25,769 nt of DNA from Bacteroidetes bacterium UBA4408 (GTDB lineage Bacteria; Bacteroidota; Bacteroidia; UBA4408). The position numbers were made by a program, and so were the translations under genes. Under the pieces are notes generated by a model. It did no database searches, had not been told where the DNA came from, and worked only from the letters and a program-made list of their open reading frames with translations. Below, one piece after another: positions 9,113 through 16,722 of this stretch (its first letter is position 1; each line of letters starts with the position of its first letter). Location of the stretch: positions 1-25,769 of the forward strand of contig DGQS01000225.1 in NCBI GenBank assembly GCA_002389785.1, read 5' to 3'.

Positions 9113-9505
9113 ATGAAACAAGCGCTTTTATTTTTGACACTAATGGTTGGAAGTATGTTACCTGCAGATGCCCAACAAAGCAACTCTTCAGAAGCTAAGT
9201 TTGATATGAAAACTTATTACATGGTTTTTTTGAAAAAAGGTCCTGTTCGAAATCAAGATTCTGCTAGTGTTGCTAAAATTCAAGAACAACATTTGGCACA
9301 TCTTACTTTGATGTACGAAAAAAAGAAGATGTGTATTGCAGGTCCTTTTATGGAAGATGGCGATATTCGAGGAATATGTGTGTATGCTACCGAAACGGCC
9401 GAAGAGGCAAAGCAATTGGCCGAAGCCGACCCGGCAGTAAAATGCGGTCGACTTCAAGTTGAAGTACATACTTGGTATGCAGCCAAAGGAAGTACATTAC
9501 CTTAA
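9113..9505 (+). CDS. Exported YCII-domain protein
   Basis: The 130-residue product begins with a signal peptide (KQALLFLTLMVGSM, cleavage likely after ADA near residue 20). The YCII ferredoxin-like domain (YYMVFLKKGP, EQHLAHLTLMYE, then AGPFMEDGDIRGICVYATET) fills the rest. YCII domains are small folds linked to dehydrochlorinase-like or sensory roles, and the conserved histidine here is in EQHLAHL. The function in this operon is unknown. The gene is 6 bases after paaY and 9 bases before the DUF1569 gene, so it is very likely cotranscribed. Confidence 0.75.
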   Translation: MKQALLFLTLMVGSMLPADAQQSNSSEAKFDMKTYYMVFLKKGPVRNQDSASVAKIQEQHLAHLTLMYEKKKMCIAGPFMEDGDIRGICVYATETAEEAKQLAEADPAVKCGRLQVEVHTWYAAKGSTLP

Positions 9506-9514
9506 ATTAAGCCT

Positions 9515-9976
9515 ATGACAGATAAAGAAAAATTTGTACGCAATGGTTTTTTAGCCTTGTTAACCAATTTAAATCCTAAAGCCAAAGGGCAGTGGGGAGT
9601 AATGAATGGACAGGAAATGGTGGAACACATGAGTTATGCGTTTCGACAGGCAAATGGAAAAGACACTTACGAGCTGGTCACTCCTGCAGAAAATGTGGAA
9701 CGCATGCAGCAGTTTGTTATGAGTGATAAGGAATTTAAGCCCAATACTAAAAATTCATTGCTGGGCGAAGTAGCTATACCTGCGCAAAAGAACTCCATGC
9801 ATGATTCTATTCAAGAATTAAAAGAAGAAATTGATGCCTTTTTCGCTTACTTTAAGAACGATAAAGAGCAAGTACTTATGAATCCCTTTTTTGGTGCATT
9901 GAACTACGAAAAGTGGATTGCATTGCTATACAAACATTGTGTGCATCACGCAAAACAATTTGACTTGTTGAAGTAA
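9515..9976 (+). CDS. DUF1569 / DinB-like protein
   Basis: The 153-residue product is mainly helical with the DUF1569 pattern WGVMNGQEMVEHM near residues 27-39 and a second histidine cluster near the C-terminus (KHCVHHAKQFDLL). The histidines are placed as in the metal-binding site of the DinB four-helix fold. Such proteins may act as metal-dependent thiol-transferase-like enzymes or binding proteins. The role here is unknown. It is the last gene of the paa operon, and its stop codon directly abuts the stop codon of the opposing radical SAM gene. Confidence 0.7.
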   Translation: MTDKEKFVRNGFLALLTNLNPKAKGQWGVMNGQEMVEHMSYAFRQANGKDTYELVTPAENVERMQQFVMSDKEFKPNTKNSLLGEVAIPAQKNSMHDSIQELKEEIDAFFAYFKNDKEQVLMNPFFGALNYEKWIALLYKHCVHHAKQFDLLK

Positions 9977-11065
9977 TTAGCCGGCAAATCCGCTACAGCA
10001 ACGTGTACACGAAGGAAATAATCCACCGGCGCGTGAAAGGTCGCTGCGCAATTGTATCATTTTTTCGGCATTCCAAATTTCTTTTAAATTGTTTGTGTAC
10101 AAGTTTCCTGCAGTTATCGGATAGCAACGACTGTGCGCCGGAATTACCGAACCATCTGATTTTATCATCAAATGATTAAATACATCCATGCACTTTTTTC
10201 CCATTTTAATTTCGGGATGATGGTAGTAATTGTGAAGTGCTTCCTTACTTTTTAATTCGGGTTGAAAGCTTATTGTAAAGGGAGATGAAATAGTTTTTAA
10301 TTGAGCTATCTCTTCCCATAAAAGGGCTAAATTGTAATTGTCAAGATTAATTTCCTGCATGTTGCTGGCAGTTGCAAAATACTGTTCGCCATACAACAGA
10401 TTGTGTGCTGTAGCCTGAGCTTCGGTATTAAAAACGGTATGCATAAATCCTATTTGCTGTAATGGAATTTTTTTGAAATAGTCAATAAACTCAACCAGGT
10501 GCCCAATGTTCCATTCGGTAATTGCACAAAATACCGAGACCTTAATTTTATTGTTGACGGCAGAAAAAAGTTTTTCAATTCCTTCCAAGGCCTTTTCAAA
10601 GGATTGCTTGTTGCCCCTTATTTGATTATGAATTGCAGGAGGGCCGTCGAGTGAAATGCATATTTCATTGAGTCCACATGCTTGTAAATCGCTTGCCTGC
10701 TTCGGCAATTGAAGTGCATTCGTAGTCATTGAAGTGTAAATATTTTTTGAACTAGCATAGCTAAGACTCTCTAATAAATGCGGATACACACTAGGTTCCG
10801 TAAAAGCATAACCTAATTTACTGCTGGGAAAGTGCACTGCTGTTTCATCAATAATTTTAAAAATTAATTCCTTGGGCATGTTCAAGGGTTGGGTGCCAAC
10901 CATGTGATCGTAAAAATTACTGGCTGTGTTTTTTGTTCCAACATCGCACATTTTACAATGCAGGTTGCACACGTTGTTAACCGCCAAAATAATCCATTGC
11001 GGCGCAAAATACAGGTGCTTTGAATAAAACTTAATATTGGTTTTTCGAACAAATGAGTTTAGCAT
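9977..11065 (-). CDS. Radical SAM protein with SPASM-type C-terminus
   Basis: The 362-residue product has the radical SAM cluster motif CNLHCKMC (C33, C37, C40) and typical barrel segments (MTTNALQLP, EICISLDGPPAIHNQIRG). The C-terminal SPASM-like region contains MGKKCMDVF, SRCYPITAGNL and a terminal CTRCC, enough cysteines for at least one auxiliary cluster. SPASM proteins often mature peptides or act on proteins and small molecules. No precursor peptide is obvious next to it (checked 11066-11175), so the substrate is unknown. It is monocistronic on the minus strand, facing the paa operon. Confidence 0.82.
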   Translation of the reverse strand: MLNSFVRKTNIKFYSKHLYFAPQWIILAVNNVCNLHCKMCDVGTKNTASNFYDHMVGTQPLNMPKELIFKIIDETAVHFPSSKLGYAFTEPSVYPHLLESLSYASSKNIYTSMTTNALQLPKQASDLQACGLNEICISLDGPPAIHNQIRGNKQSFEKALEGIEKLFSAVNNKIKVSVFCAITEWNIGHLVEFIDYFKKIPLQQIGFMHTVFNTEAQATAHNLLYGEQYFATASNMQEINLDNYNLALLWEEIAQLKTISSPFTISFQPELKSKEALHNYYHHPEIKMGKKCMDVFNHLMIKSDGSVIPAHSRCYPITAGNLYTNNLKEIWNAEKMIQLRSDLSRAGGLFPSCTRCCSGFAG

Positions 11066-11133
11066 GTATTAAAAGGATGCAACCATTATTTAATAAAAAT
11101 TGAACGTGTTAAAGATAGATATAGTGAAAATAC

Positions 11134-11141
11134 TATTTTTG
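11134..11141 (+). promoter_or_regulatory. Candidate -7 element for mscL
   Basis: TATTTTTG matches TAnnTTTG and lies 34 bases before the mscL ATG. No -33 TTTG is found at the right spacing. Confidence 0.4.
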
Positions 11142-11175
11142 AAAATAATTAATTTACAAACTAAACTTTATAAAC

Positions 11176-11592
11176 ATGGGATTAATAAAAGAATTCAAAA
11201 CATTTATCAACCAAGGGAACGTGGTTGATTTAGCGGTGGGTGTTGTTATTGGCGCTGCATTTGGTAAAATTGTAAGCTCATTTGTAGACGATATTATTTC
11301 GCCCTTAATTGGTTTAATGGTAGGAGAAACAAATTTTGGAAATTTAAAATATGTATTGAAGGAAGCCGTTATTGGCAGCGATGGGAAAGAAACTGCTGCA
11401 GCAGTGAGTTTAAATTACGGAAGTTTTATGGAGGCCATCCTTGATTTTTTAATCGTAGCAGCTGCCATATTTATGGTGGTAAAAGCGATGAATAACATGA
11501 AGAAAAAGGAAGCTGAAGCTCCGGCAGCACCGGCTCCAAAACCTGCACAAGAAGTGTTGCTTACTGAAATTCGTGATTTGCTAAAAAAATAG
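11176..11592 (+). CDS. mscL: Large-conductance mechanosensitive channel
   Basis: The 138-residue product is a full MscL. It has the N-terminal amphipathic helix (MGLIKEFKTFINQGN), TM1 with the pore-lining VVDLAVGVVIGAAFGKIV, a periplasmic loop, TM2 (ILDFLIVAAAIFMVVKAM) and a charged C-terminal helix (LLTEIRDLLKK) after an Ala/Pro-rich linker. It opens under membrane tension to release solutes during hypo-osmotic shock. It has its own promoter-like box and terminator, so it is probably monocistronic. Confidence 0.96.
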   Translation: MGLIKEFKTFINQGNVVDLAVGVVIGAAFGKIVSSFVDDIISPLIGLMVGETNFGNLKYVLKEAVIGSDGKETAAAVSLNYGSFMEAILDFLIVAAAIFMVVKAMNNMKKKEAEAPAAPAPKPAQEVLLTEIRDLLKK

Positions 11593-11616
11593 CTTTTACA
11601 ATTAATTAAAATTTGA

Positions 11617-11648
11617 AATGCCGATTCGCTTTGTGAATCGGCATTTTT
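11617..11648 (+). terminator. Rho-independent terminator after mscL
   Basis: A perfect 11-bp stem (11617-11627 with 11635-11645) encloses a 7-base loop and is followed by a short T run. It lies 25 bases downstream of the mscL stop. Confidence 0.85.
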
Positions 11649-11742
11649 GTTGGATCCTTTTTATTTTATAATTCTAGTCAAGCAATTATATTAAACTTGC
11701 AACAAAGGCAATGCTTTACAATACTGGGAGCTATCATACCTG

Positions 11743-11769
11743 TTGCTAAATAAAAATTAAGTATTTTTG
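11743..11769 (+). promoter_or_regulatory. Candidate promoter of the sortilin-repeat gene
   Basis: TTG (11743-11745) is followed after 16 bases by TATTTTTG (11762-11769), which fits TAnnTTTG. The spacing is slightly short. The start codon is 22 bases further on. The rest of the gap 11649-11791 shows nothing else. Confidence 0.45.
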
Positions 11770-11791
11770 AAAATACTCATAACCCTACTCA

Positions 11792-14260
11792 ATGAATACT
11801 TTTAGCAAGAATTTTAGAATTTTAATTTACTTATTCTTAATTCCATTTATTATAGCCTGTTCGTTAAAAAAGGAAACTAAAGAAAAAGAAGAGGCTTTGG
11901 AAGCTTTGCAATTTCTGAGCAAAATGAATAGTTATCCTAACAACGATGTGCCTGCTGATGCTTTTGGAAAAGCCTATGATTACTTTATACAACATTATAA
12001 AAACACAGCTGCAAAAAGTGCAAACAACTTATTACCATGGAATAACATTGGTCCGAGTAACAATGGAGGGCGCACCATTTCAATTGCGATTGATCCGGTA
12101 GATACGAATGTTGTTTGGCTAGGCTCCGCTTCCGGTGGATTATGGAAAACAACGATAGGTGGTATAGGACCAAATGCTTGGCAACCGGTTGAGACAGGGT
12201 TTCCGATACTTGGTGTTAGTTCCATTGCCATCAATCCGCAAAATCACAATGAAATATTTATTGGTACAGGTGAAACCTATAGTTATGGAACTGCCTACAA
12301 TGGTTTAATAATTCGAACAACCAGAGGCAGCCACGGTATTGGAATTTTAAAAACTACTAACGGCGGACTCAGCTGGACACAAAGCTTGAATTGGCTATAT
12401 CAGCAACAACGAGGAGTTTGGAAAATAGTTTACAATTATCAAAACACGAATACACTGCTTGCTGCAACTACCGATGGTATATACAAATCTTTTGATGCTG
12501 GAGCAAGTTGGTTTCAAACCGATTCTACAAAAATGGTTATGGATTTAGTTATGGATCCAACGGATACCAATATAGTTTACGCCGGTATAGGAAATTTAGG
12601 AACTGCAGGTACGGGAGTTTATAAATCAACCAATGCAGGAAACACATGGGCGCAACTAGTAAATGGCTTACCAAATATTAATACCGGAAGGACTTGTATT
12701 GCTATTAATCCGCTTAATCCATCAGTTGTATTAGCACATGTCGCCGACGATTTAGTTTCTAACGGTTTATATAAATCTACTAATAAAGGACTAAGCTGGA
12801 CTTTACTAAATGGAAACGACTTTGCTTCCTATCAAGGATGGTATAGCAAATGCTTACTTATTAGTCCGGCTGATACAAATACTATTTATGTGGGTGGAGT
12901 GTATGGTTTTAAATCCGTTGATGGAGGGGCAAATTTTAATCAAATAACTACTTATAACCCAAACAATTTAGCAGATGAGCCTTGGCCCGACTTACACGAC
13001 TTAGTTGTAAATCCTGCTGATCCAACTAAACTCTATTTGCTTACCGATGTTGGCCTTTATCGTTCTAAAACGGCTGGTCAATATTGGCAATCTTGTTTAG
13101 ATGGATACAGAGTAGCGCAGTTTTATTTAGGTAGTGTATCTCAAACCAATGCCAATATTGCCATAGCAGGAGCTCAAGACCATGGTACACAGCGATACAA
13201 TGGAACAAGTGAATGGCAATGGGTATTAGGCGGTGATGGAACTTGCAATGCTATTGATAAAGTAAATGATTTTGAGCAGTATGCATCTTATCAAAACCTG
13301 AATCTTAGAGGTTCAACCGATCAAGGCTTAACTTTTTTTAATTCGGTTTTTTCAGATACAGGTGCTTTTGTATCTCCTTTTGAAATAGCACCATCCAACC
13401 AGAATATTATGTATGCAGGTTCAAGTTTTTTATCTAGAAGTGATAATAAGGGATTTACTTGGAATTCATTCGGTCCTTATGGGAACAGCAAAATTTTAAG
13501 CATAGGAATCTCAGCTACAAATCCATTAAAAGTATATTTCGCAAGTGCTCCATCTTCAACAGATTCAATGAAGTTTTATGTTAGTATAAATGGAGGTGCG
13601 AGTGTTACAGATATTTCTGCCGGTTTGCCGAATCGCTATCCACGTGCCATTGCTGTTAATTCAAGTAACGATAATGAATTGTGTGCGGTTTTTAGTGGAT
13701 TTGGAACCGGACATGTGTTTTATTCGAGCAATGCAGGACAAACTTGGATGGACATTAGCAGTACCTTGCCTGATGTGCCTTTTCATTGTATATTGTTTTA
13801 TTCACAGTTGCTGATAGCAGGTAGCGATTTGGGTGTTTTTTATTCAAGCGATACGGGAATAGTATGGCAACATGCAGGAAACGGAGTGCCGGATGCTTTG
13901 CAGGTTTTTGATTTAGAATACTCACCGGCAGATCAAAACCTGGTTGCATTTACACATGGAAGAGGAGTTTATAAAACACCCATTGCTCCCTTCTTAACCG
14001 GAATAAAAAATGCAACCGGAACTTCGACAAATTTTGAGTTGAATTATGATGCCATTTTAAAACAAGTGTATGTTACAAATTCTTTTCATGAAGCTGTTAG
14101 GGTTAAAATTTATGACGCAAAAGGTCGTGTTGTGATAAGTCAAAGAATAGAAGAGAATAATACCTTACCAATAAATGCTGCTGATTGGCCAAGTGGTGTT
14201 TATATAACACAAATCAGTTCTTCAAAATCAAAGACGGCCAATCGATTTGTAAAATATTAA
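11792..14260 (+). CDS. Sortilin/BNR-repeat surface protein with T9SS C-terminal sorting domain
   Basis: The 822-residue product has an N-terminal hydrophobic export signal ending in FIIAC (Cys 23), a possible lipobox. From about residue 70 to 730 it holds roughly a dozen Asp-box (BNR) type repeats: TTNGGLSWTQ, SFDAGASWFQ, STNAGNTWAQ, STNKGLSWTL, SVDGGANF, SDNKGFTWNS, SSNAGQTWMD and SSDTGIVW. Such repeats build beta-propellers of the VPS10/sortilin and xyloglucanase type. The last 80 residues form a type A T9SS sorting domain (VRVKIYDAKGRVV, then WPSGVYITQIS and the basic end NRFVKY), so it should cross the outer membrane through T9SS. No glycosidase catalytic residues could be assigned with confidence, so enzyme activity is uncertain. 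A ligand-binding or adhesive role is equally possible. Confidence 0.85.
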   Translation: MNTFSKNFRILIYLFLIPFIIACSLKKETKEKEEALEALQFLSKMNSYPNNDVPADAFGKAYDYFIQHYKNTAAKSANNLLPWNNIGPSNNGGRTISIAIDPVDTNVVWLGSASGGLWKTTIGGIGPNAWQPVETGFPILGVSSIAINPQNHNEIFIGTGETYSYGTAYNGLIIRTTRGSHGIGILKTTNGGLSWTQSLNWLYQQQRGVWKIVYNYQNTNTLLAATTDGIYKSFDAGASWFQTDSTKMVMDLVMDPTDTNIVYAGIGNLGTAGTGVYKSTNAGNTWAQLVNGLPNINTGRTCIAINPLNPSVVLAHVADDLVSNGLYKSTNKGLSWTLLNGNDFASYQGWYSKCLLISPADTNTIYVGGVYGFKSVDGGANFNQITTYNPNNLADEPWPDLHDLVVNPADPTKLYLLTDVGLYRSKTAGQYWQSCLDGYRVAQFYLGSVSQTNANIAIAGAQDHGTQRYNGTSEWQWVLGGDGTCNAIDKVNDFEQYASYQNLNLRGSTDQGLTFFNSVFSDTGAFVSPFEIAPSNQNIMYAGSSFLSRSDNKGFTWNSFGPYGNSKILSIGISATNPLKVYFASAPSSTDSMKFYVSINGGASVTDISAGLPNRYPRAIAVNSSNDNELCAVFSGFGTGHVFYSSNAGQTWMDISSTLPDVPFHCILFYSQLLIAGSDLGVFYSSDTGIVWQHAGNGVPDALQVFDLEYSPADQNLVAFTHGRGVYKTPIAPFLTGIKNATGTSTNFELNYDAILKQVYVTNSFHEAVRVKIYDAKGRVVISQRIEENNTLPINAADWPSGVYITQISSSKSKTANRFVKY

Positions 14261-14285
14261 AAAACAAAAGATCCACCCACTGCGT

Positions 14286-14424
14286 GCGCTTGTAGTGCGT
14301 GACTTCTATTGGTGTTACAAAAATCATGCTTACCGGATAGCTGAACTTATATTTTTCGGACATCCGTGCAAAATTAAGATGTGTGTATTTAATTGCAAGT
14401 GCGTAGGTCACGCGCTACAAGCGC
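14286..14424. repeat. Inverted pair of REP hairpins flanking a RAYT-derived unit
   Basis: The 18-base arms 14286-14303 and 14407-14424 are inverted repeats with one mismatch. Each arm can itself form a small hairpin; the right arm has CGCGC-TACAA-GCGCG. Inverted REP pairs with a REP-associated tyrosine transposase fragment between them are typical of BIME/RAYT elements. The pair lies just after the stop of the sortilin-repeat gene and marks the left edge of the Rhs island. The right arm overlaps the 3' end of the truncated 14415-14618 frame. Confidence 0.75.
14311..14402 (-). mobile_element. RAYT transposase 5' remnant with promoter (copy 1)
   Basis: On the minus strand this unit holds TTG (14398-14396), a 19-base gap, TAATTTTG (14376-14369), then an ATG at 14363 opening MSEKYKFSYPVSMIFVT. 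This resembles the start of Bacteroidota REP-associated tyrosine transposases (IS200-like HUH nucleases), which typically begin MSxKYKF...FVTF. The catalytic HUH and tyrosine parts are absent. The frame then runs into the REP arm and antisense through the end of the sortilin-repeat gene. A gap-free copy lies 8590 bases to the right (22901-22992), about 89% identical by hand count. Confidence 0.65.
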
Positions 14425-14618
14425 GCGCCAGTGAGTGTTTTAGTGGTCATATCTTTGTATCCATACAAGAAACCGTTTGCAAAACTTGAAGCTAATGTTG
14501 TCGATGCATAAGCTGCGCCATCAGTCATGTGTTCAACAACACCCTTGGCTATGTTAGACCAATGCTCTAGCTTACCCCCGTTACTTTGAGCAAAGCTATT
14601 ACTATACTGAAATGCCAC
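14415..14618 (-). pseudogene. Truncated toxin-tip remnant
   Basis: A 67-codon frame opens at a GTG inside the end of the preceding gene (17-base overlap) and ends inside the REP arm. The product (VVEHMTDGAAYASTTLASSF and GFLYGYKDMTTKTL) has small-residue-rich, mildly hydrophobic character like the other Rhs tips, and its last residues (TGARL) are encoded by the REP hairpin. I infer that it is the start of a further toxin tip cut off by the REP/RAYT element. It matches no family I recognise, and it might not be translated. Confidence 0.4.
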
Positions 14619-15066
14619 TTATTAAGAATGCAATTAACCCAACCAAGATTGATACTCCAACTCTTAATAGCACTTTATCATAAAATATTTTGTTCTCGCT
14701 TTCTTGTCTTTTAATAAGAGCTACGATGCCAATAACGAATATTATTATTATACCTCCAAATAAATTAGCCAATCCCCCAGACCAATTTTGCATAATAAAC
14801 ATAAGGCCAGTGGTTGCCAGAGATAGCCCTATTCCTAACCCTATGATGCCAACTACTTTTAAAGAACCAATTCTTGAATATGAATTTGAAAAGAATAATT
14901 GCCTTAATGATAATTCATTAATCAGAGCAAATGTAAAAATGAAATAAAATAAAGAGAGAATTGAAGCTACTAGTACAATTAATATAGAACTTCCTGGAAT
15001 AAAAAGTAGCTTCAATAAAATCGATAATAGAAGAATGATAAATAAAATCCTTTCAATTCTTTTCAT
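14602..15066 (-). CDS. Small multi-pass membrane protein, candidate immunity protein
   Basis: The 154-residue product has about four transmembrane segments: IERILFIILLLSILLKLLF, ILIVLVASILSLFYFIFTFAL, VVGIIGLGIGLSLATTGLMF with LFGGIIIIFVIGIVALI, and a last one at VGVSILVGLIAFLIS. No catalytic motif is seen. The ATG is one base after the stop of the upstream gene, so the two are cotranslated. Position in a toxin/immunity array suggests an immunity protein against a membrane-acting toxin. Two immunity-like genes in a row follow the 15561-16256 tip, so one may be an orphan immunity gene whose toxin was lost. Confidence 0.6.
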   Translation of the reverse strand: MKRIERILFIILLLSILLKLLFIPGSSILIVLVASILSLFYFIFTFALINELSLRQLFFSNSYSRIGSLKVVGIIGLGIGLSLATTGLMFIMQNWSGGLANLFGGIIIIFVIGIVALIKRQESENKIFYDKVLLRVGVSILVGLIAFLISGISV

Positions 15067-15067
15067 T

Positions 15068-15553
15068 TTAATTTTTGTAATTATTGGATAATTTGTTCAG
15101 CAAACTTATATATTCAGATTCCGATTTAAGGATTATCTCATAGCTAAACTTCCTTAAATCATTATAAAAGCAAATAGTATTGATTCCTGGATTGGTAGTA
15201 AATGAACCGATTGTTAGAAAGGGAATATAATTGCTCTTACCTTCATATCCTGTTTTAGAAAACTTCACACAGTAATCTGCATTAATTATTTCAATTTCCG
15301 ACGTATTAATAGAAAATTTTGTCTTATTTTCTTCAAAAAGAATAGACCCGATTTGATTTACTTTTTTTGTATAATAGTTCACAGAAATAGCTCCAGAAAA
15401 GAGCATTAAAAGAGATAAATAAACAACATACATTCCGTAATTATTCCATACAAATGGAATAGCATTTATAAATAAGAATGCAAAGCCTAAATGAAAAATA
15501 AGCATACCAATATTTGTGGCTTTGTGGTTGTATGAAATAATAGCTACTTGCAT
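15068..15553 (-). CDS. Two-TM membrane protein, candidate immunity protein
   Basis: From the ATG at 15553, 7 bases after the stop of the toxin tip, the product is 161 residues. It has two adjacent transmembrane helices (GMLIFHLGFAFLFINAIPFVW and GMYVVYLSLLMLFSGAIS), then a soluble C-terminal domain of about 95 residues with a PH-like alternation (INTSEIEIINADYCVKF). An in-frame ATG at 15583 would overlap the tip gene and is less likely. The TM pair plus cytoplasmic domain resembles the protein at 18929-19459 in layout but not in clear sequence. I infer immunity to the tip encoded just upstream. Confidence 0.6.
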   Translation of the reverse strand: MQVAIISYNHKATNIGMLIFHLGFAFLFINAIPFVWNNYGMYVVYLSLLMLFSGAISVNYYTKKVNQIGSILFEENKTKFSINTSEIEIINADYCVKFSKTGYEGKSNYIPFLTIGSFTTNPGINTICFYNDLRKFSYEIILKSESEYISLLNKLSNNYKN

Positions 15554-15560
15554 GATTAAA

Positions 15561-16256
15561 TTATTTCGGCCACAATTCATCATAAATAGTTTTACTCTTA
15601 TCAAATCCGTCAATCATCATAAATGGAATGGTATTTTGAATTTTGGTTGGAGCAAATGGACTTACTAAATTGAAAGGTGCTAAAACTCCTCTTTCTAAAA
15701 ACGAATTAGCGTTTCGATTATAAAGGTCTTTACCAGTAGTTATTGTTTTGCCTGCATTAACAACAGAAATTGGAGGAAAAAATGAAAATGCAACACGCAA
15801 AGGTGCAGGGGGCAATCCTGTGCCATTGTAGTGACCATCCAATGCCCTATCAAGATTGCTTAATTGATAAACGAAGTTGTCAAGGGAATTATCATAAATA
15901 CCTGGTATTAATGGGTCAGATTTAACACCCCCACCACCTTGAGCACCCCAAACCCAAAAATTTTCATTTATTACACTGAATTCTCCAATATTGTTTCCTC
16001 CTGCTAAACCATCATTGCCAAAATCAGTTGCACCGCCCGTTTTTACTCCGGTTGTCTTATTTTCATAATGTCCAACTTCATATTTCCCTGTTGTAGGATT
16101 TTTTAAAACCATCGTATTATCTTTCAAAGTTCCGTTCCAAATTTTATCAAATTGCAGCGTGTGTGCAAGTTGAAATGGACTCAATCCTTGATGTTCAATA
16201 TCAATAGAAGCTGAATTTTCCTTTGAAGCATCCGCATGTTGTCCAGCCCCACCGAT
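15561..16256 (-). CDS. Orphan Rhs toxin tip without Rhs core
   Basis: The frame is open for 231 codons, starting directly after the TGA of the Imm32-like gene, with no ATG at its beginning; the first usable start is TTG at 16184. The N-terminal part (GQHADASKENSASIDIEHQG, then PFQLAHTL) is clearly homologous to the linker in the Rhs tip at 17567-18613 (GQHVDASKDNSTSIDFEYQG). The DNA aligns without gaps over about 88 bases. The C-terminal part (NNIGEFSVINENFWVWGAQG and FMMIDGFDKSKTIYDELWPK) matches no family I recognise. The cassette probably was joined to an Rhs gene by recombination in the linker and is now displaced. Expression without a new start is doubtful. Confidence 0.55.
   Translation of the reverse strand: MGGAGQHADASKENSASIDIEHQGLSPFQLAHTLQFDKIWNGTLKDNTMVLKNPTTGKYEVGHYENKTTGVKTGGATDFGNDGLAGGNNIGEFSVINENFWVWGAQGGGGVKSDPLIPGIYDNSLDNFVYQLSNLDRALDGHYNGTGLPPAPLRVAFSFFPPISVVNAGKTITTGKDLYNRNANSFLERGVLAPFNLVSPFAPTKIQNTIPFMMIDGFDKSKTIYDELWPK
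16167..16255 (-). repeat. Tip-linker repeat shared with 18140-18228
   Basis: These bases align without gaps to 18140-18228 (offset 1973), encoding the GQH-DASK linker after the Rhs core in one module and the very start of the core-less tip in the other. It is a second homology seam, inside the tip region rather than in the Rhs core. Confidence 0.75.
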
Positions 16257-16700
16257 TCAAACTAAAGTATTATCTAAAGTGGATGGATCAAATTGATCTT
16301 CTCTGACAACTATCCTAAAAATACATTTGTTATTGAAGGAATATTCTTTATCGATTATGAAGATATCACCTTGATGGCAATTCTTCAATTTTATAAAAAT
16401 TAATTTGGATAGTTTCTTAATATCCTCTAAAGTTCCATAAATACCACTTTCGTTTAGTTCGGGTTCATTCCAAGTTACAATTTTTAAATAAGCATGTGGC
16501 CCTAAATGTTGATGTTCACTTAACTTATTTTTTTCAGAGTTATTTGTATAACGGTTTAATAAGCTGCAAAAGTTAGATAGCCCTATTCTGGAGCCGACTA
16601 CCAACCAAATTTTACTTTCGTCTTTAAATTCGTAATAGAATCCAAGAGCTCTCCATTCCTTTTTGTATTGTTCGTTAAAGTTAAACACTTTATTTTCCAT
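16257..16700 (-). CDS. Imm32-like immunity protein
   Basis: From the ATG at 16700 the product is 147 residues, soluble and without membrane segments. Its pattern GFYYEFKDESKIWLVVGS, then FCSLLNRY, LSEHQHLGPHAYLKIVTW, ESGIYGTLEDIKKLS and REDQFDPSTL resembles the immunity family I recall as Imm32, found in polymorphic toxin loci. That family name comes from memory. An upstream in-frame start at 16745 would overlap the preceding toxin tip and is less likely. The gene follows the short GPHW-type tip by 22 bases, so it most likely protects against that toxin. Confidence 0.65.
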   Translation of the reverse strand: MENKVFNFNEQYKKEWRALGFYYEFKDESKIWLVVGSRIGLSNFCSLLNRYTNNSEKNKLSEHQHLGPHAYLKIVTWNEPELNESGIYGTLEDIKKLSKLIFIKLKNCHQGDIFIIDKEYSFNNKCIFRIVVREDQFDPSTLDNTLV

Positions 16701-16722
16701 TTTTATAATATCCTTTAATAAT

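Noticed and set aside
11066..11175. Possible precursor peptide gene for the radical SAM/SPASM protein
   Set aside because: No open frame of useful length with a leader-like or Cys/Gly-rich core is present in this gap on either strand.
14214..14411. Minus-strand 65-codon frame antisense to the end of the sortilin-repeat gene
   Set aside because: Only its middle (from ATG 14363) is meaningful, as a RAYT 5' remnant. The rest is REP sequence and antisense of a well-supported gene.
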